DNA of 64,000 nt, taken from Flammeovirga pacifica. Its GTDB lineage: Bacteria > Bacteroidota > Bacteroidia > Cytophagales > Flammeovirgaceae. Position numbers and translations under genes: made by a program. Of the stretch, positions 9,214 through 18,810 are shown piece by piece (positions within the stretch are counted from its first letter, which is position 1; every line of letters starts with the position of its first letter). The DNA lies in assembly GCF_000807855.2 (NCBI RefSeq), contig NZ_JRYR02000001.1, forward strand, positions 1,667,881 through 1,731,880, given 5' to 3'. The notes under the pieces were generated by a model. It saw only the letters and a program-made list of their open reading frames with translations, had not been told where the DNA came from and did not search any database.

Positions 9214-11046
9214 TGCTATAATTTCTTCCTCTGTATGCTTAGGTTCAAAAGTAAACCTAAGTATACATTGGGTACCTTTACCTTCCATAGACTCAACTAC
9301 CAGTGTTCCATTATTTCTTGTAGTAAAATCTTGTACCAAGATCATACCTAACCCTACCCCTTTTTCCTTTGAAGTTCCTTTAGTAGAGTACTGTACCTCT
9401 GGGTTCATCAGTTTATCTAAACTTTCCTTACTCATACCCACCCCATTATCAGAAATCACAATTTTAACTTCGTTCTCAATTTTTTGGGCTACTATTTTAA
9501 TGATACCAGTACCATCGTCTGCAGTAAATTTTAAGGCATTAGAAATAATATTTCTCACCACGCAATCGACACTATTGTAATCAATAAAACTATATAGCTC
9601 ATCTTCTGCGACTAATTCTAATTGAATGTTTTTCTTTTTGGCAGTACTACTGAATAGATCAATATTTTTTGATAATATCCTGTTGATAGAATTGAGCTTC
9701 TTATCAATTTTTAGTGAGTTGGATGCAGACCTTGACCAAGAAAGAAGATTTTCCATAAGTCCCATGATGTTTTTCATAGAGAAATACATATCCTTAGATA
9801 GAATTGTAATTTCTTCTGGGCTGAAAGCATTAGACCTCTCCATCATCAGTTTTAAAAATCCTATTTGGGTATTAATAGGACCTTTTAAATCGTGTGATAT
9901 AATAGAGAAAAACTGATCTTTCATCTTATTACTTTCAGTAAGTTCTCTTTTTGAGTTCTTAAGCTGACGATTACCTTGTTCCAATTCCTTAAATTGATTT
10001 TGGATCATATCATACATTTCCTGAAAAGAATTGGCTAATGAAGCAACTTCACTTGTAGGCTTTCTTAATGATTTAAAGTCCACATTCTTCTCTGTTTGCA
10101 TATACCCATCTTCAATCACTTTTCGAGTTCTGCCTTCTAAAACAGTAATTGGCGTAGATACTTTTAAGGCAGTGTTATATCCAACAACTATAGTAAATAA
10201 AATTGCTATAAGACTAACAAGAGCATAGGATAATTTAATTTTCCACATCAACTCAACAAATCTATTGGAAACACCCGTACTTAAGGAATCAAATTCAGAC
10301 TCAATATAAGCAGCCCTATTATACAATTTCCCTATTAAGCCTCCATTTCTATCTTGACCAATTCTATATTGTATCAAAACTATTTCATTAAATACTAAAA
10401 GGTATTGATCTACATTGTTTACTAAGTGAGCATCTTGAGTACCTTTCATTCTAGACTTTAACTCCCCTGCCAGCTTATTAATTTCTAAAACATAAGATGT
10501 TTTCGGCTCTAAAAAATACTTTACTGCTAAATATTGCATCTTATTATAATAAGACATATTCACACTCCCTTTTAAGCTAAGAAGAGCATCTCCGCTACCT
10601 AGAAAGTCTTTATATAAACCTGAATTTTCTGACCCTAGTTTTCTTTTTGCATTCACCAAATCGTAAAAAGCAGTATTATAACCGTCAATAAGACTATCCA
10701 CAAATAAGAGGTTATTACTAATTTCCCATTCTTCTAATTTTTCATCAGTTAATAACTTATCAATACTTGCGGAAACTAAATCTATTTTGTTTTTCCTATT
10801 TTCTAAAAAAGAATCGATTTCCCTATCACCGACAAATGGAAGTGCTGAATCGTTAAATAAATCTGAGGCGTCATGTTTAATTAAGTCTAATACACTTACC
10901 TCCATAGTAATTAACCATGCCTTCACCTGGTCCAAATCCTCACTTCTATTAATGTATTTATAAGTAATAAACGAGATACATGTAAAGAGTATTGAAAAGG
11001 ATATAAATGCTGTTAGTATTCTACTTCGTAAACTTCCGTTTAACAT
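9205..11046 (-). CDS. Sensor histidine kinase with extracytoplasmic sensor domain
   Basis: Membrane-bound histidine kinase of 613 aa. The first membrane helix is at about residues 9-30. An approximately 240-residue, largely helical extracytoplasmic sensor region follows, and the second helix is at about 272-294. Next come a HAMP-like linker and a coiled coil (about 295-370). HisKA has the phospho-acceptor H385 in FSIISHDLKGP. The HATPase_c domain has an N box (NIISNALKFT), G1 (DNGVGM) and G2 (GVGLGM). No receiver domain or adjacent response regulator is present, so it is an orphan. The gene ends inside the last codons of the TsaC gene on the opposite strand. The signal is unknown. Confidence 0.93.
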   Translation of the reverse strand: MLNGSLRSRILTAFISFSILFTCISFITYKYINRSEDLDQVKAWLITMEVSVLDLIKHDASDLFNDSALPFVGDREIDSFLENRKNKIDLVSASIDKLLTDEKLEEWEISNNLLFVDSLIDGYNTAFYDLVNAKRKLGSENSGLYKDFLGSGDALLSLKGSVNMSYYNKMQYLAVKYFLEPKTSYVLEINKLAGELKSRMKGTQDAHLVNNVDQYLLVFNEIVLIQYRIGQDRNGGLIGKLYNRAAYIESEFDSLSTGVSNRFVELMWKIKLSYALVSLIAILFTIVVGYNTALKVSTPITVLEGRTRKVIEDGYMQTEKNVDFKSLRKPTSEVASLANSFQEMYDMIQNQFKELEQGNRQLKNSKRELTESNKMKDQFFSIISHDLKGPINTQIGFLKLMMERSNAFSPEEITILSKDMYFSMKNIMGLMENLLSWSRSASNSLKIDKKLNSINRILSKNIDLFSSTAKKKNIQLELVAEDELYSFIDYNSVDCVVRNIISNALKFTADDGTGIIKIVAQKIENEVKIVISDNGVGMSKESLDKLMNPEVQYSTKGTSKEKGVGLGMILVQDFTTRNNGTLVVESMEGKGTQCILRFTFEPKHTEEEIIALT

Positions 11047-11228
11047 AATAATAGTCAGTAAATTAATTGAATAGCAAAAAATCAGACAGCTTAAAATCTT
11101 ATATTGAAAGCTGTAACTTATCTAAGTAATTAAAATAATACATTAATTTATTAAAAAATCTATATAGTACAAAGTTAAATAAACACTTCAGTGTTAATAC
11201 ATTACTTAACAAAAAGCACTTTCTATTA

Positions 11229-13520
11229 TTAAACCACTTTAAAACCAATTAAAGTTTGATCATCATTGACAGGTTTATTTTCTCTCCATTCTATTAATGT
11301 TTTATTGATGTATTCGTGTTGTGCTTCAATATTTTCAATTTGAACATCAATAATTAACTCTTTCAATCTATTTTTGGTAAACTCTTGATCAGAAGGATTT
11401 ACTTGTTGAATTATGCCATCAGTAAATAGGTATAGATAACATGATTTCACTCTATTTAAAGGTATGTAGTGAGTAATAAATTTTAATTGAGCCTCATTTC
11501 CAATACCACCGACACCATAATTCTCACCTTCGAACTCATCATATTTTTCATCTCTAGTGATAAACAATGATTGATTTGCTCCTGCATATTCGATCATTTG
11601 CTTTTGTCTATCCCAAACACAAACAGATAAACATAATTCTTTATCAAATATCTCTTCTCCTTTAATAATAAGATCATAAAGAGATTTATGTACAAACTCT
11701 AATATTCTTTCTGGCGATGATACCTTTTTTACTTTTATCACTTCGGTTAAAAGATCACTTAAGACTACTCTAATAAGTGCTGCTTGATGATCATATTTAC
11801 CTGTATCAGCCAATATTACAAATGCTCTACTTTCTCTTTCATGCACCCAAATAAAGTCGCCACTAATCTCACTTTTATTCTCTTGGATGATAAAGCCTCC
11901 ATAAGAATTTAGTTGATAAAAATTATCATCAAAAATGGTGGTTTTTAATACGTTATTGATAGACGTGATGTATTGTGAATAGAGGTTTTTATATTCTAGA
12001 TATCCCTTACTAAATTGTTCTTTTTCTATATGTAACTTCTTGCTATCTACCGTTTGATTTTCGATGGTTGCATTCATTTTTTCAGAATGAATATTCGCCA
12101 TTTTCAACTGATTCTTAAGTTGATCATTATGTTCATAAAGTTTACTTACTTCTGAACAAATTATTTCTAACTGCTGTAACATATCAGATGTTACATTTCG
12201 GTATTTATGACTGTTTGATAAGAATAGTTTAGGATTATCAATAACATCTTTTAATGCTTCTTTAAAAGCCAATACAGGTTTAGTTAGCTTTTTACCTCCA
12301 TATAAAATTCCCAATAAGAAAAATATGGCAATAATAGCTATCGCACTATTGATAAATACCCTTAAAGTCTCCCATTCTGCAAAGGCTACATCCCTACTCC
12401 ATTCTACCACCATATACCAGTCTAAGCCAGCTCTCTTTAATTGGGTTGTATGTGCTAACACATGAATACCATTCACACTTTTAGCCTCTACAATTTTATC
12501 TTCAAATTTTTGGATGTTTTTTAAAATTACATCATCAACTTTTTGAAACCCAATGACCGAATTCCTCTTTTTAGCCTCCTCTAAATCATCTAGATTATAT
12601 CCTTCCTGAGACATTCTTAGTAATACAGCTGAAGAATTTTTTCTAAACAAAGAAGAGTTTGTTCGCATTAACCCATCTTTTCCTGTTAAGAAAATATCTG
12701 TTGAATGTTCTTCTACAGAATTATTAAAAGTCCAATGATTAGTATTGAATGCATAAAGCATTACATATTTTTTCTGATCTCCTACTTTGGTGGCTAAATA
12801 GCATCTAGTATGGTCATTATTTATTTTTGATTTTGAAACATCAATCCAATAGTATTTTCGTTTCCCCTCATTCACCATCAACAGTTTTTCTCTAATATCT
12901 CTCTCAGACAAAAGAGAATCAAAAGCTGACTGTCCAATTTCTGCTTGATTGACGGAAGAAGCTATTATTCTACCTTTTTCCATATTCACAATCATCACTT
13001 CTTCAGACAACATGATTTCTGAGAACTGTTTTAATTGCTTTTGTAAAGAATAGAATGTCCTGTAAGCTATTTCATTTGAATTTTTCTTATTGTTGAGCCA
13101 CAGCATAAAAGGAAGACCATTCTTATCAAAATTATTTTGAACTAATAATTGACCTAACTGTTTTCCGTTAAACTTCCCTTTGTTCTTTTTACCATACTCA
13201 CTATAAATTCTATCAAAGTTTTTCTGGAGTTCTTTTGGATCAAATTCTTTCCCCTCCAGTTTTCTCATTGTAGTATAAAGAGGTTGTAAATCTTTATCGG
13301 TAATTGTCTTTGATAAAGTGAGCGCTGCTTTTTCTTTGTCTTCAAACTCTCTTTGTATAAAGTCTTTTAATGCTAAGCCTACATCGTGTAATCGCTCTTC
13401 AACTGCTTTGTTTTCTGTTTTAGTAATAATTGTGTTGATAATCACAACCAATACTAAAAAAGTAATGATCACAACAGAAAAAAAGTAAGAAAATATATTG
13501 GATTGTACCCTTTTAAACAT
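11229..13520 (-). CDS. Membrane sensor with PP2C/SpoIIE-type phosphatase domain
   Basis: Probable serine/threonine phosphatase of the SpoIIE (PP2C) class, 763 aa. The first membrane helix is at residues 11-32. A large extracytoplasmic sensor of about 350 residues (Cache-like by position and length) follows, and the second helix is at about 388-408. A linker/HAMP and coiled coil come next, then a C-terminal PP2C domain at about 545-763. Family landmarks are GDFIWVHE, FVILADTG, EYAGANQSLF and FTDGIIQQ. The usual GHG after the first metal-binding Asp is replaced by KYD, so activity should not be assumed. Such proteins commonly act on STAS-domain anti-anti-sigma factors; one is encoded at 26925-27305. 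It is monocistronic. Confidence 0.88.
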   Translation of the reverse strand: MFKRVQSNIFSYFFSVVIITFLVLVVIINTIITKTENKAVEERLHDVGLALKDFIQREFEDKEKAALTLSKTITDKDLQPLYTTMRKLEGKEFDPKELQKNFDRIYSEYGKKNKGKFNGKQLGQLLVQNNFDKNGLPFMLWLNNKKNSNEIAYRTFYSLQKQLKQFSEIMLSEEVMIVNMEKGRIIASSVNQAEIGQSAFDSLLSERDIREKLLMVNEGKRKYYWIDVSKSKINNDHTRCYLATKVGDQKKYVMLYAFNTNHWTFNNSVEEHSTDIFLTGKDGLMRTNSSLFRKNSSAVLLRMSQEGYNLDDLEEAKKRNSVIGFQKVDDVILKNIQKFEDKIVEAKSVNGIHVLAHTTQLKRAGLDWYMVVEWSRDVAFAEWETLRVFINSAIAIIAIFFLLGILYGGKKLTKPVLAFKEALKDVIDNPKLFLSNSHKYRNVTSDMLQQLEIICSEVSKLYEHNDQLKNQLKMANIHSEKMNATIENQTVDSKKLHIEKEQFSKGYLEYKNLYSQYITSINNVLKTTIFDDNFYQLNSYGGFIIQENKSEISGDFIWVHERESRAFVILADTGKYDHQAALIRVVLSDLLTEVIKVKKVSSPERILEFVHKSLYDLIIKGEEIFDKELCLSVCVWDRQKQMIEYAGANQSLFITRDEKYDEFEGENYGVGGIGNEAQLKFITHYIPLNRVKSCYLYLFTDGIIQQVNPSDQEFTKNRLKELIIDVQIENIEAQHEYINKTLIEWRENKPVNDDQTLIGFKVV

Positions 13521-13801
13521 GATGATTTTCTCTTATGAGAATTTATTTTTATTCGTTTAATTCGATAATTGAATTAATGAATAACCTCCAGTAATGATAT
13601 ATGCCATTGATCACCTTATTCCAAAATAGGAATCAAAATGAGTTGCTAATTATAGATATAAGGTAATTTGACATCTAAAATTACAATTTTTATCAAAGGA
13701 TTAAAAGCCTTAGGATTTTTGGTATTACTAAATTGATTAATCCTCTTAATAAATTTATAAAATGATATCTCCAAAGTTGAGATCCATTGATATTATAAAA
13801 C
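13521..13801. other. Gene-free stretch between pgi and the PP2C gene
   Basis: AT-rich sequence with no ORF of note. It must contain the promoter of the minus-strand PP2C gene, but I find no exact match to the Bacteroidota promoter there. At the low-coordinate side of pgi it is followed by the terminator at 13802-13831. Confidence 0.5.
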
Positions 13802-13831
13802 AAAAAACCCGACCATTTTACTGATCGGGTT
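13802..13831 (-). terminator. Intrinsic terminator of pgi
   Basis: Read on the minus strand, AACCCGA at 13825-13831 pairs with TCGGGTT at 13806-13812, and an uninterrupted U-run follows (A-run at 13802-13807 on the plus strand). It begins 20 bases beyond the pgi stop codon. Confidence 0.85.
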
Positions 13832-13850
13832 CCCATTGAAATAAGATGAA

Positions 13851-15497
13851 TTATCTCATTTCTTTATATTTATTGATCAACTGATTCGTTGAAGAATCAT
13901 GTGATACTACTTTCTCTTCATTTTGCAATTCAGGAAGAATTTTGTTTGCCAATTGCTTACCTAATTCTACACCCCACTGATCGTAAGAGAAGATGTTCCA
14001 TATAACACCTTGAACAAAGATCTTATGTTCGTACATAGCGATCATTGCACCTAAAGTGAAAGGAGTTAATTTTTTCATCAAGATAGAGTTCGTAGGACGG
14101 TTGCCATCAAACACCTTGAATGTTTTTAATCTTTCGATCTCTTCATCAGATTTACCTGCTGCTTTAAATTCAGCTACCACAGTTTCTTCTGTTTTACCTG
14201 TCATCAATGCTTCTGTTTGAGCAAAGAAGTTAGATAATAATTTCGGATGATGATCTGAAATAGGGTTTTGTGATACTGCAGGAGCAATAAAATCTGCAGG
14301 AATCATTTTTGTTCCTTGGTGAATCAATTGATAAAAAGCATGCTGACCATTAGTACCTGGCTCACCCCAAATAATTGGACCTGTTTGGTAGTCTATAGGA
14401 TTGCCTGCTCTATCTACACATTTACCGTTAGATTCCATATCTCCTTGTTGGAAATAAGCTGCAAAACGGTGCATGTATTGATCGTAAGGAAGTAAAGCAT
14501 GAGATTCAGCACCATAGAAGTTATTGTACCAAACACCCAATACTGCTAATATCACAGGAAGATTTTCATCAAATTCAGCTGATTTGAAGTGATTATCCAT
14601 TGCATGAGCACCTTTCAATACTTCTTCGAAGTTATCAAAACCGATGTTACAAGCAATTGATAAACCAATAGCAGACCATAATGAATAACGACCACCTACC
14701 CAGTCCCAGAAACGGAACATGTTTTCAGGTGCGATACCAAATTCACGTACTTTTTCTTCGTTAGTTGATAAAGCAACGAAGTGCATCATGATATGATTTT
14801 CGCTTTTTGCTGACTCTAAGAACCAAGTTCTTGCAGAGTTAGCGTTCGTCATTGTTTCTTGAGTTGTGAAAGTCTTAGAAGCAATAATGAACATTGTAGT
14901 TTCTGGATCTAAAGTTTTTAGAGTCTCAGAAATATGAGTTCCATCTACGTTAGATACATAATGTACGTTTACATTAGTAGCATAAGGTTTTAAAGCCTCA
15001 GTTACCATAAATGGACCTAGATCAGATCCACCAATACCAATATTTACAACGTCAGTAATAGATTTTCCAGAAAAACCTTTCCATTCTCCTGAAATAACTT
15101 TCTCAGAGAATTCTTTCATCTGACGAAGTACGTGATTTACTTCTACCATTACATCCTCACCATCAACCTTCATTGGAGTGTTTGATTGGTTACGTAATGC
15201 AACGTGATATACTGCTCTATCTTCTGTTTCGTTAATGTGCTCTCCATTAAACAGACTTTGAATACCTTCAGCAACACCTGTCTCTTTTGCAAGATCAAGT
15301 AATAACTTCATTGTTTCGTCTGTTGTGATGTTTTTAGAGTAATCAACAAAAATATCTTCGAATGTTTGTGAAAACTTTTCTGCCCTTGAAGCGTCTGTAT
15401 CAAATAGATCCTTCATTTGCACATCTTTCATTGTTTCAAAGTGTGCTTCCAAAGCTTTCCAAGCGTTTGTTGATGTTGGATTGATTTGTTTCAACAT
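13851..15497 (-). CDS. pgi: Glucose-6-phosphate isomerase
   Basis: Interconverts glucose-6-phosphate and fructose-6-phosphate in glycolysis and gluconeogenesis, in the cytoplasm. The 548-residue protein matches the long, E. coli-like PGI subfamily from end to end. Visible signatures are [12 protein letters not shown], the phosphosugar-binding SKTFTTQET, the family signature [11 protein letters not shown], the catalytic-loop glutamate region GKCVDRAGN, and C-terminal [12 protein letters not shown] consensus promoter lies about 73 bases upstream (15570-15599) and a terminator follows the stop, so it is a single-gene transcription unit. Confidence 0.98.
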   Translation of the reverse strand: MLKQINPTSTNAWKALEAHFETMKDVQMKDLFDTDASRAEKFSQTFEDIFVDYSKNITTDETMKLLLDLAKETGVAEGIQSLFNGEHINETEDRAVYHVALRNQSNTPMKVDGEDVMVEVNHVLRQMKEFSEKVISGEWKGFSGKSITDVVNIGIGGSDLGPFMVTEALKPYATNVNVHYVSNVDGTHISETLKTLDPETTMFIIASKTFTTQETMTNANSARTWFLESAKSENHIMMHFVALSTNEEKVREFGIAPENMFRFWDWVGGRYSLWSAIGLSIACNIGFDNFEEVLKGAHAMDNHFKSAEFDENLPVILAVLGVWYNNFYGAESHALLPYDQYMHRFAAYFQQGDMESNGKCVDRAGNPIDYQTGPIIWGEPGTNGQHAFYQLIHQGTKMIPADFIAPAVSQNPISDHHPKLLSNFFAQTEALMTGKTEETVVAEFKAAGKSDEEIERLKTFKVFDGNRPTNSILMKKLTPFTLGAMIAMYEHKIFVQGVIWNIFSYDQWGVELGKQLANKILPELQNEEKVVSHDSSTNQLINKYKEMR

Positions 15498-15569
15498 GAT
15501 TATGATACTTTTATATTTTAATTCTTTACGTTGTGTACCCTAATCATAATGGGCACTTCAACACAGCCA

Positions 15570-15599
15570 CAAAATTACATTTTATTCGTTCTCTATCAA
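15570..15599 (-). promoter_or_regulatory. Bacteroidota consensus promoter of pgi
   Basis: On the minus strand the -33 TTG (15597-15599) and the -7 TAATTTTG (15570-15577) are separated by exactly 19 nt. This fits TTG-N19-21-TAnnTTTG and gives a 5' leader of about 65 nt. Confidence 0.75.
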
Positions 15600-15705
15600 G
15601 AAGAAATGATAACGTATTTGGTGATTTTAGTCCCTAAAACGTACGCAACGGATTGTAAAATGACTCCTACCGCTGTTTTTTATCAAAAAAATCTGAATGG
15701 TAAGC

Positions 15706-15746
15706 AAAAAAAACACCCCTCTCTACATTGTCGTAAAAAGGGGTGT
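15706..15746 (-). terminator. Intrinsic terminator of the NtrC-like gene
   Basis: On the minus strand ACACCCCT (15739-15746 complement) pairs with the arm at 15713-15720, and a U-run follows (A-run 15706-15713 on the plus strand). It is 19 bases past the stop codon at 15765. Confidence 0.85.
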
Positions 15747-15764
15747 CTATAGTATTATTAATGT

Positions 15765-16925
15765 TTACAAGAAAGCAAACATTTCTACATCTTTATTAGT
15801 AATTTCTGATGGAGACATGATGGTTAATCTTTCCACCACATTTCTTAGTTCACGAATATTACCTGTCCAATCAGGCTCTTTCAATTTTTCAAGAGCATCA
15901 TCAGTGATCTGAGTTTCCGGCTTTCCATATTCACCTGCAATGTCTTTCAAAAATTTCTTCACCAATAAAGGAATATCATCTTTTCTATCTGATAAAGAAG
16001 GAACTTTGATTACAATCACACTTAAACGATGGTATAAATCTTCTCTAAAATCACCTGATTTAATCATGGCTTTAAGATCTTTGTTTGTGGCAGCCACCAC
16101 ACGAACATTCACCTTAATTTCTTTATCGCCACCTACTCTAGTGATTCTATTTTCTTGTAAAGCACGAAGAACTTTTGCCTGTGCTGATAAACTCATATCA
16201 CCAATTTCATCAAGGAACAGCGTCCCTTCATTAGCTTGTTCAAATTTACCAATACGCTGCTTATGGGCAGAAGTAAAAGACCCTTTTTCATGACCAAACA
16301 ATTCCGACTCAATCAATTCAGAAGGAATAGCAGCACAGTTTACCTCTACTAATTGTTGTTTAGATCGAGGTGATTTACCGTGAATCCAACGAGCCACTAA
16401 TTCTTTACCCGCTCCATTTGGACCTGTTACTAAAACTCTAGCTTCTGTAGGTGCTACCTTTTCGATAGTATCCTTCATTAACTTAACAGGTTCAGACTCG
16501 CCAATAATGTCATATTTTTTAGCTACTTGCTTTTTTAAGACTTTAGTTTCTTGTACTAGAGAGTTTTTATCTAAAGCATTTCTTACGGCAAGTAACAGTC
16601 GATTTAAATCTGGGGGTTTAGAGATAAAATCAAAGGCACCTTTTTTAGTAGCGTCTACAGCAATATCAATATTTGCATGTGCAGATATCATTATAAACTG
16701 AGGTGCTTTACCCATTTCCATTGCTTTAGTAAGTACTTCAATACCATCTTTTTTAGGCATTTTCACATCACATAAAGCAACATCATAGTTATTGACTACT
16801 AATTTCTCCAACGCTTCTTCGCCATCTTTAGCTTCGTCAACTTCATAGTTTTCGAACTCTAAGATTTCTCTTAAGGTGTAACGGATACTCTTTTCATCAT
16901 CGATAATCAGAATTTTCTTTGGCAT
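15765..16925 (-). CDS. NtrC-like sigma-54 activator, receiver plus AAA+, no DNA-binding domain
   Basis: Response regulator with an ATPase that would remodel sigma-54 RNA polymerase; 386 aa. The receiver domain is residues 1-120, with phospho-acceptor Asp in VALCDVKMPKKDG and Lys in ISKPPDL. The AAA+ domain is about 140-375, with Walker A GPNGAGKE, Walker B GTLFLDEIGDM and the arginine-finger region. The sigma-54 contact loop, canonically GAFTGA, reads GSFTSA at residues 215-220. The protein ends at VEMFAFL, a few residues after the AAA+ lid, so there is no Fis-type helix-turn-helix. It must act without direct DNA binding or with a partner. It is likely co-transcribed with the small gene upstream (34-bp gap). 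Confidence 0.93.
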   Translation of the reverse strand: MPKKILIIDDEKSIRYTLREILEFENYEVDEAKDGEEALEKLVVNNYDVALCDVKMPKKDGIEVLTKAMEMGKAPQFIMISAHANIDIAVDATKKGAFDFISKPPDLNRLLLAVRNALDKNSLVQETKVLKKQVAKKYDIIGESEPVKLMKDTIEKVAPTEARVLVTGPNGAGKELVARWIHGKSPRSKQQLVEVNCAAIPSELIESELFGHEKGSFTSAHKQRIGKFEQANEGTLFLDEIGDMSLSAQAKVLRALQENRITRVGGDKEIKVNVRVVAATNKDLKAMIKSGDFREDLYHRLSVIVIKVPSLSDRKDDIPLLVKKFLKDIAGEYGKPETQITDDALEKLKEPDWTGNIRELRNVVERLTIMSPSEITNKDVEMFAFL

Positions 16926-16959
16926 TCTGTTGTTGATTTGACTTTTAAAAATTAATTAA

Positions 16960-17223
16960 TTACCAGGCTACCTCTATACAGTACTCGTTTCCTTGACATT
17001 CACCAAAGTCAAAATCCATTTCTGCCTCTGAGAAGTGTTTTGTAATGATATCCATTACTTTAGCCACTTCCAAGGCAGGTAAGCTTTTTAGATTAGTAGG
17101 AGTTAAAATAGCAACTTCAAGTTTATTAGAAGAAACTTTGCTTTTAAAATAATTACATTGTTTTTCTGTTTCAGAAATTAGCTCATCTATTGATGTTCCT
17201 GCTGCATTAAAGTTTCTTCTCAT
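16960..17223 (-). CDS. Small protein of unknown function upstream of the NtrC-like gene
   Basis: An 87-residue protein that I do not recognise. The start at 17223 (MRRNFNAAGTS) is chosen because the longer in-frame extension (to 17259) is a Phe/Tyr-rich run with no coding character. The protein is mildly acidic, probably alpha/beta, with cysteines in KQCNYF and in the C-terminal ECQGNEYCIEVAW. It lies 34 bp before the NtrC-like gene and behind a consensus promoter at 17311-17340. A joint operon and a linked role are therefore likely, but this is an inference from position only. Confidence 0.7.
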   Translation of the reverse strand: MRRNFNAAGTSIDELISETEKQCNYFKSKVSSNKLEVAILTPTNLKSLPALEVAKVMDIITKHFSEAEMDFDFGECQGNEYCIEVAW

Positions 17224-17310
17224 CGTTAAAAAGAGGTAGTTGAAATAAAAATTATACAATAAAGTTTAGCTAAAACTAATTGAATTTTTCTACTAAACTT
17301 TATTTATACT

Positions 17311-17340
17311 CAAAAATAGCCATCAACTAAGCAATCCCAA
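17311..17340 (-). promoter_or_regulatory. Bacteroidota consensus promoter for the small gene and NtrC-like operon
   Basis: On the minus strand the -33 TTG (17338-17340) is followed by 19 nt and the -7 TATTTTTG (17311-17318). The start codon at 17223 is about 88 nt downstream. Confidence 0.7.
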
Positions 17341-17437
17341 ATTATTTTTTCATAAAAAATTCATTAACATTCAATAAATCCTTAGATTGATGTCGACACA
17401 TAAATTAACAATTGAATTTTTACTTAGCACTACTTAT

Positions 17438-18808
17438 ATGAGAAAAGATTATCAAAAGCTCTTACACCTATATTCCAGAGCAGGTTTTGGTATTAATAAA
17501 AGAGAAGCAGACACATTAATCGAAAGCAAAGATTGGGTAAAACAACTGACTAATGTTAAACAAACAGAGCTTTTAGACTTTGATTTACCAGAATTCAAAT
17601 CCAACTACATGAAACTCTCTGCTGATGAGAGAATGAGCATGAGGAAGGAGATGAGAAAGCTTTCTAGAGACATTAATATCTTTTGGTTGGATCAAATGTC
17701 GAAAGGTAAAGACCCTTTGGTAGAAAAAATGTCTCTCTTTTGGCATGGTCACTTTGCTTGTCGTATTGTCAACCCATACGAAGCAATTCAATATACCAAT
17801 GTACTTAGAGAAAACTGTCTAGGGAATTTTAAAACTTTAGTTGTAGAGGTAGCCAAATCTTCTGCAATGATTAAGTATTTACATCTTCGTCAAAATAAAA
17901 GACAATCTCCCAACGAAGATTTTGCTCGCGAATTATGTGAACTTTTTACTCTAGGAAGAGATCAAGAATACACTGAAAATGATGTAAAAGAAATTGCTAG
18001 AGCATTTACTGGATGGAATACTCGAAAAGATGGTACTTATCATTTCAAGGAAAAACAACACGATTCTGGTGAAAAAACCATTTTCGGTAAAACAGGTAAT
18101 TTTGATGGGAATGATGTGATTGACATGATCCTAGAAAAGAAACAATGTGCGAAATTCATATCCACCAAAATATATAAAGAATTTGTTCATCCTGATGTAA
18201 ATGAAAAACATTTGGAGGAAATCACTGACGTCTTTTATAATAGTAATTATGATATCCGTCAACTGATGAATCATATTTTCAATGCAAAATGGTTTTATAG
18301 TAAAGATGTTATTGGTGCAAAAATTAAAAGTCCAATAGAATTAATTGTGGGGTTAAAAAAATCATTTGATTTATCACCTAAGAAAGATAAAGTTTGGCTC
18401 ATACTTCAAAGAAATTTGGGTCAAGAATTATATTACCCGCCTAATGTCGCGGGCTGGCCTGGAGACACTTCCTGGATAGACAGTAGTCGACTAGCCATGA
18501 GGCTTCGTCTACCCTCTGTTTTATTAAATAATGGTCAGATTCCTATTGCTTTTAAAGAAGATTATGACACTAATCCTAATGAGAATAGAAAGAAGATGAA
18601 GCAATTGGCAAAATTCCAATGTGAAATTGACTGGAATGAAACTCAATTAACGCATCAAGACGATCCTAAAAAATGTACCCTTGCAGAATTAATGCTAAGA
18701 GGTGAGCTGTCTAATGATGCAAAAGAGTTTATAAAAGGACACCAACTGTCTTCTTTTAAAAACCAAATGATACAATTATTATCACTACCTGAATACCAAC
18801 TTTGCTAA
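17438..18808 (+). CDS. DUF1800 family protein
   Basis: A member of the DUF1800 family, 456 aa from the start at 17438 (MRKDYQKLLHLYSRAGFG). The segment upstream to 17387 is not conserved-looking and is left out. Family hallmarks are the N-terminal LHLYSRAGFG, FWHGHFA, NEDFARELCELFTLG, the FTGW motif and YYPPNVAGWPGD. No signal peptide is visible. DUF1800 genes are almost always followed by a DUF1501 gene, as here (stop at 18808, next ATG at 18811). The molecular function is unknown. The pair has been suggested to act in envelope or polymer metabolism, but nothing in the sequence proves this. Confidence 0.92.
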   Translation: MRKDYQKLLHLYSRAGFGINKREADTLIESKDWVKQLTNVKQTELLDFDLPEFKSNYMKLSADERMSMRKEMRKLSRDINIFWLDQMSKGKDPLVEKMSLFWHGHFACRIVNPYEAIQYTNVLRENCLGNFKTLVVEVAKSSAMIKYLHLRQNKRQSPNEDFARELCELFTLGRDQEYTENDVKEIARAFTGWNTRKDGTYHFKEKQHDSGEKTIFGKTGNFDGNDVIDMILEKKQCAKFISTKIYKEFVHPDVNEKHLEEITDVFYNSNYDIRQLMNHIFNAKWFYSKDVIGAKIKSPIELIVGLKKSFDLSPKKDKVWLILQRNLGQELYYPPNVAGWPGDTSWIDSSRLAMRLRLPSVLLNNGQIPIAFKEDYDTNPNENRKKMKQLAKFQCEIDWNETQLTHQDDPKKCTLAELMLRGELSNDAKEFIKGHQLSSFKNQMIQLLSLPEYQLC

Positions 18809-18810
18809 TC

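Noticed and set aside
15531-15752. Two small plus-strand ORFs between pgi and the NtrC-like gene
   Set aside because: They cover the pgi promoter and the terminator of the NtrC-like gene and look non-coding.
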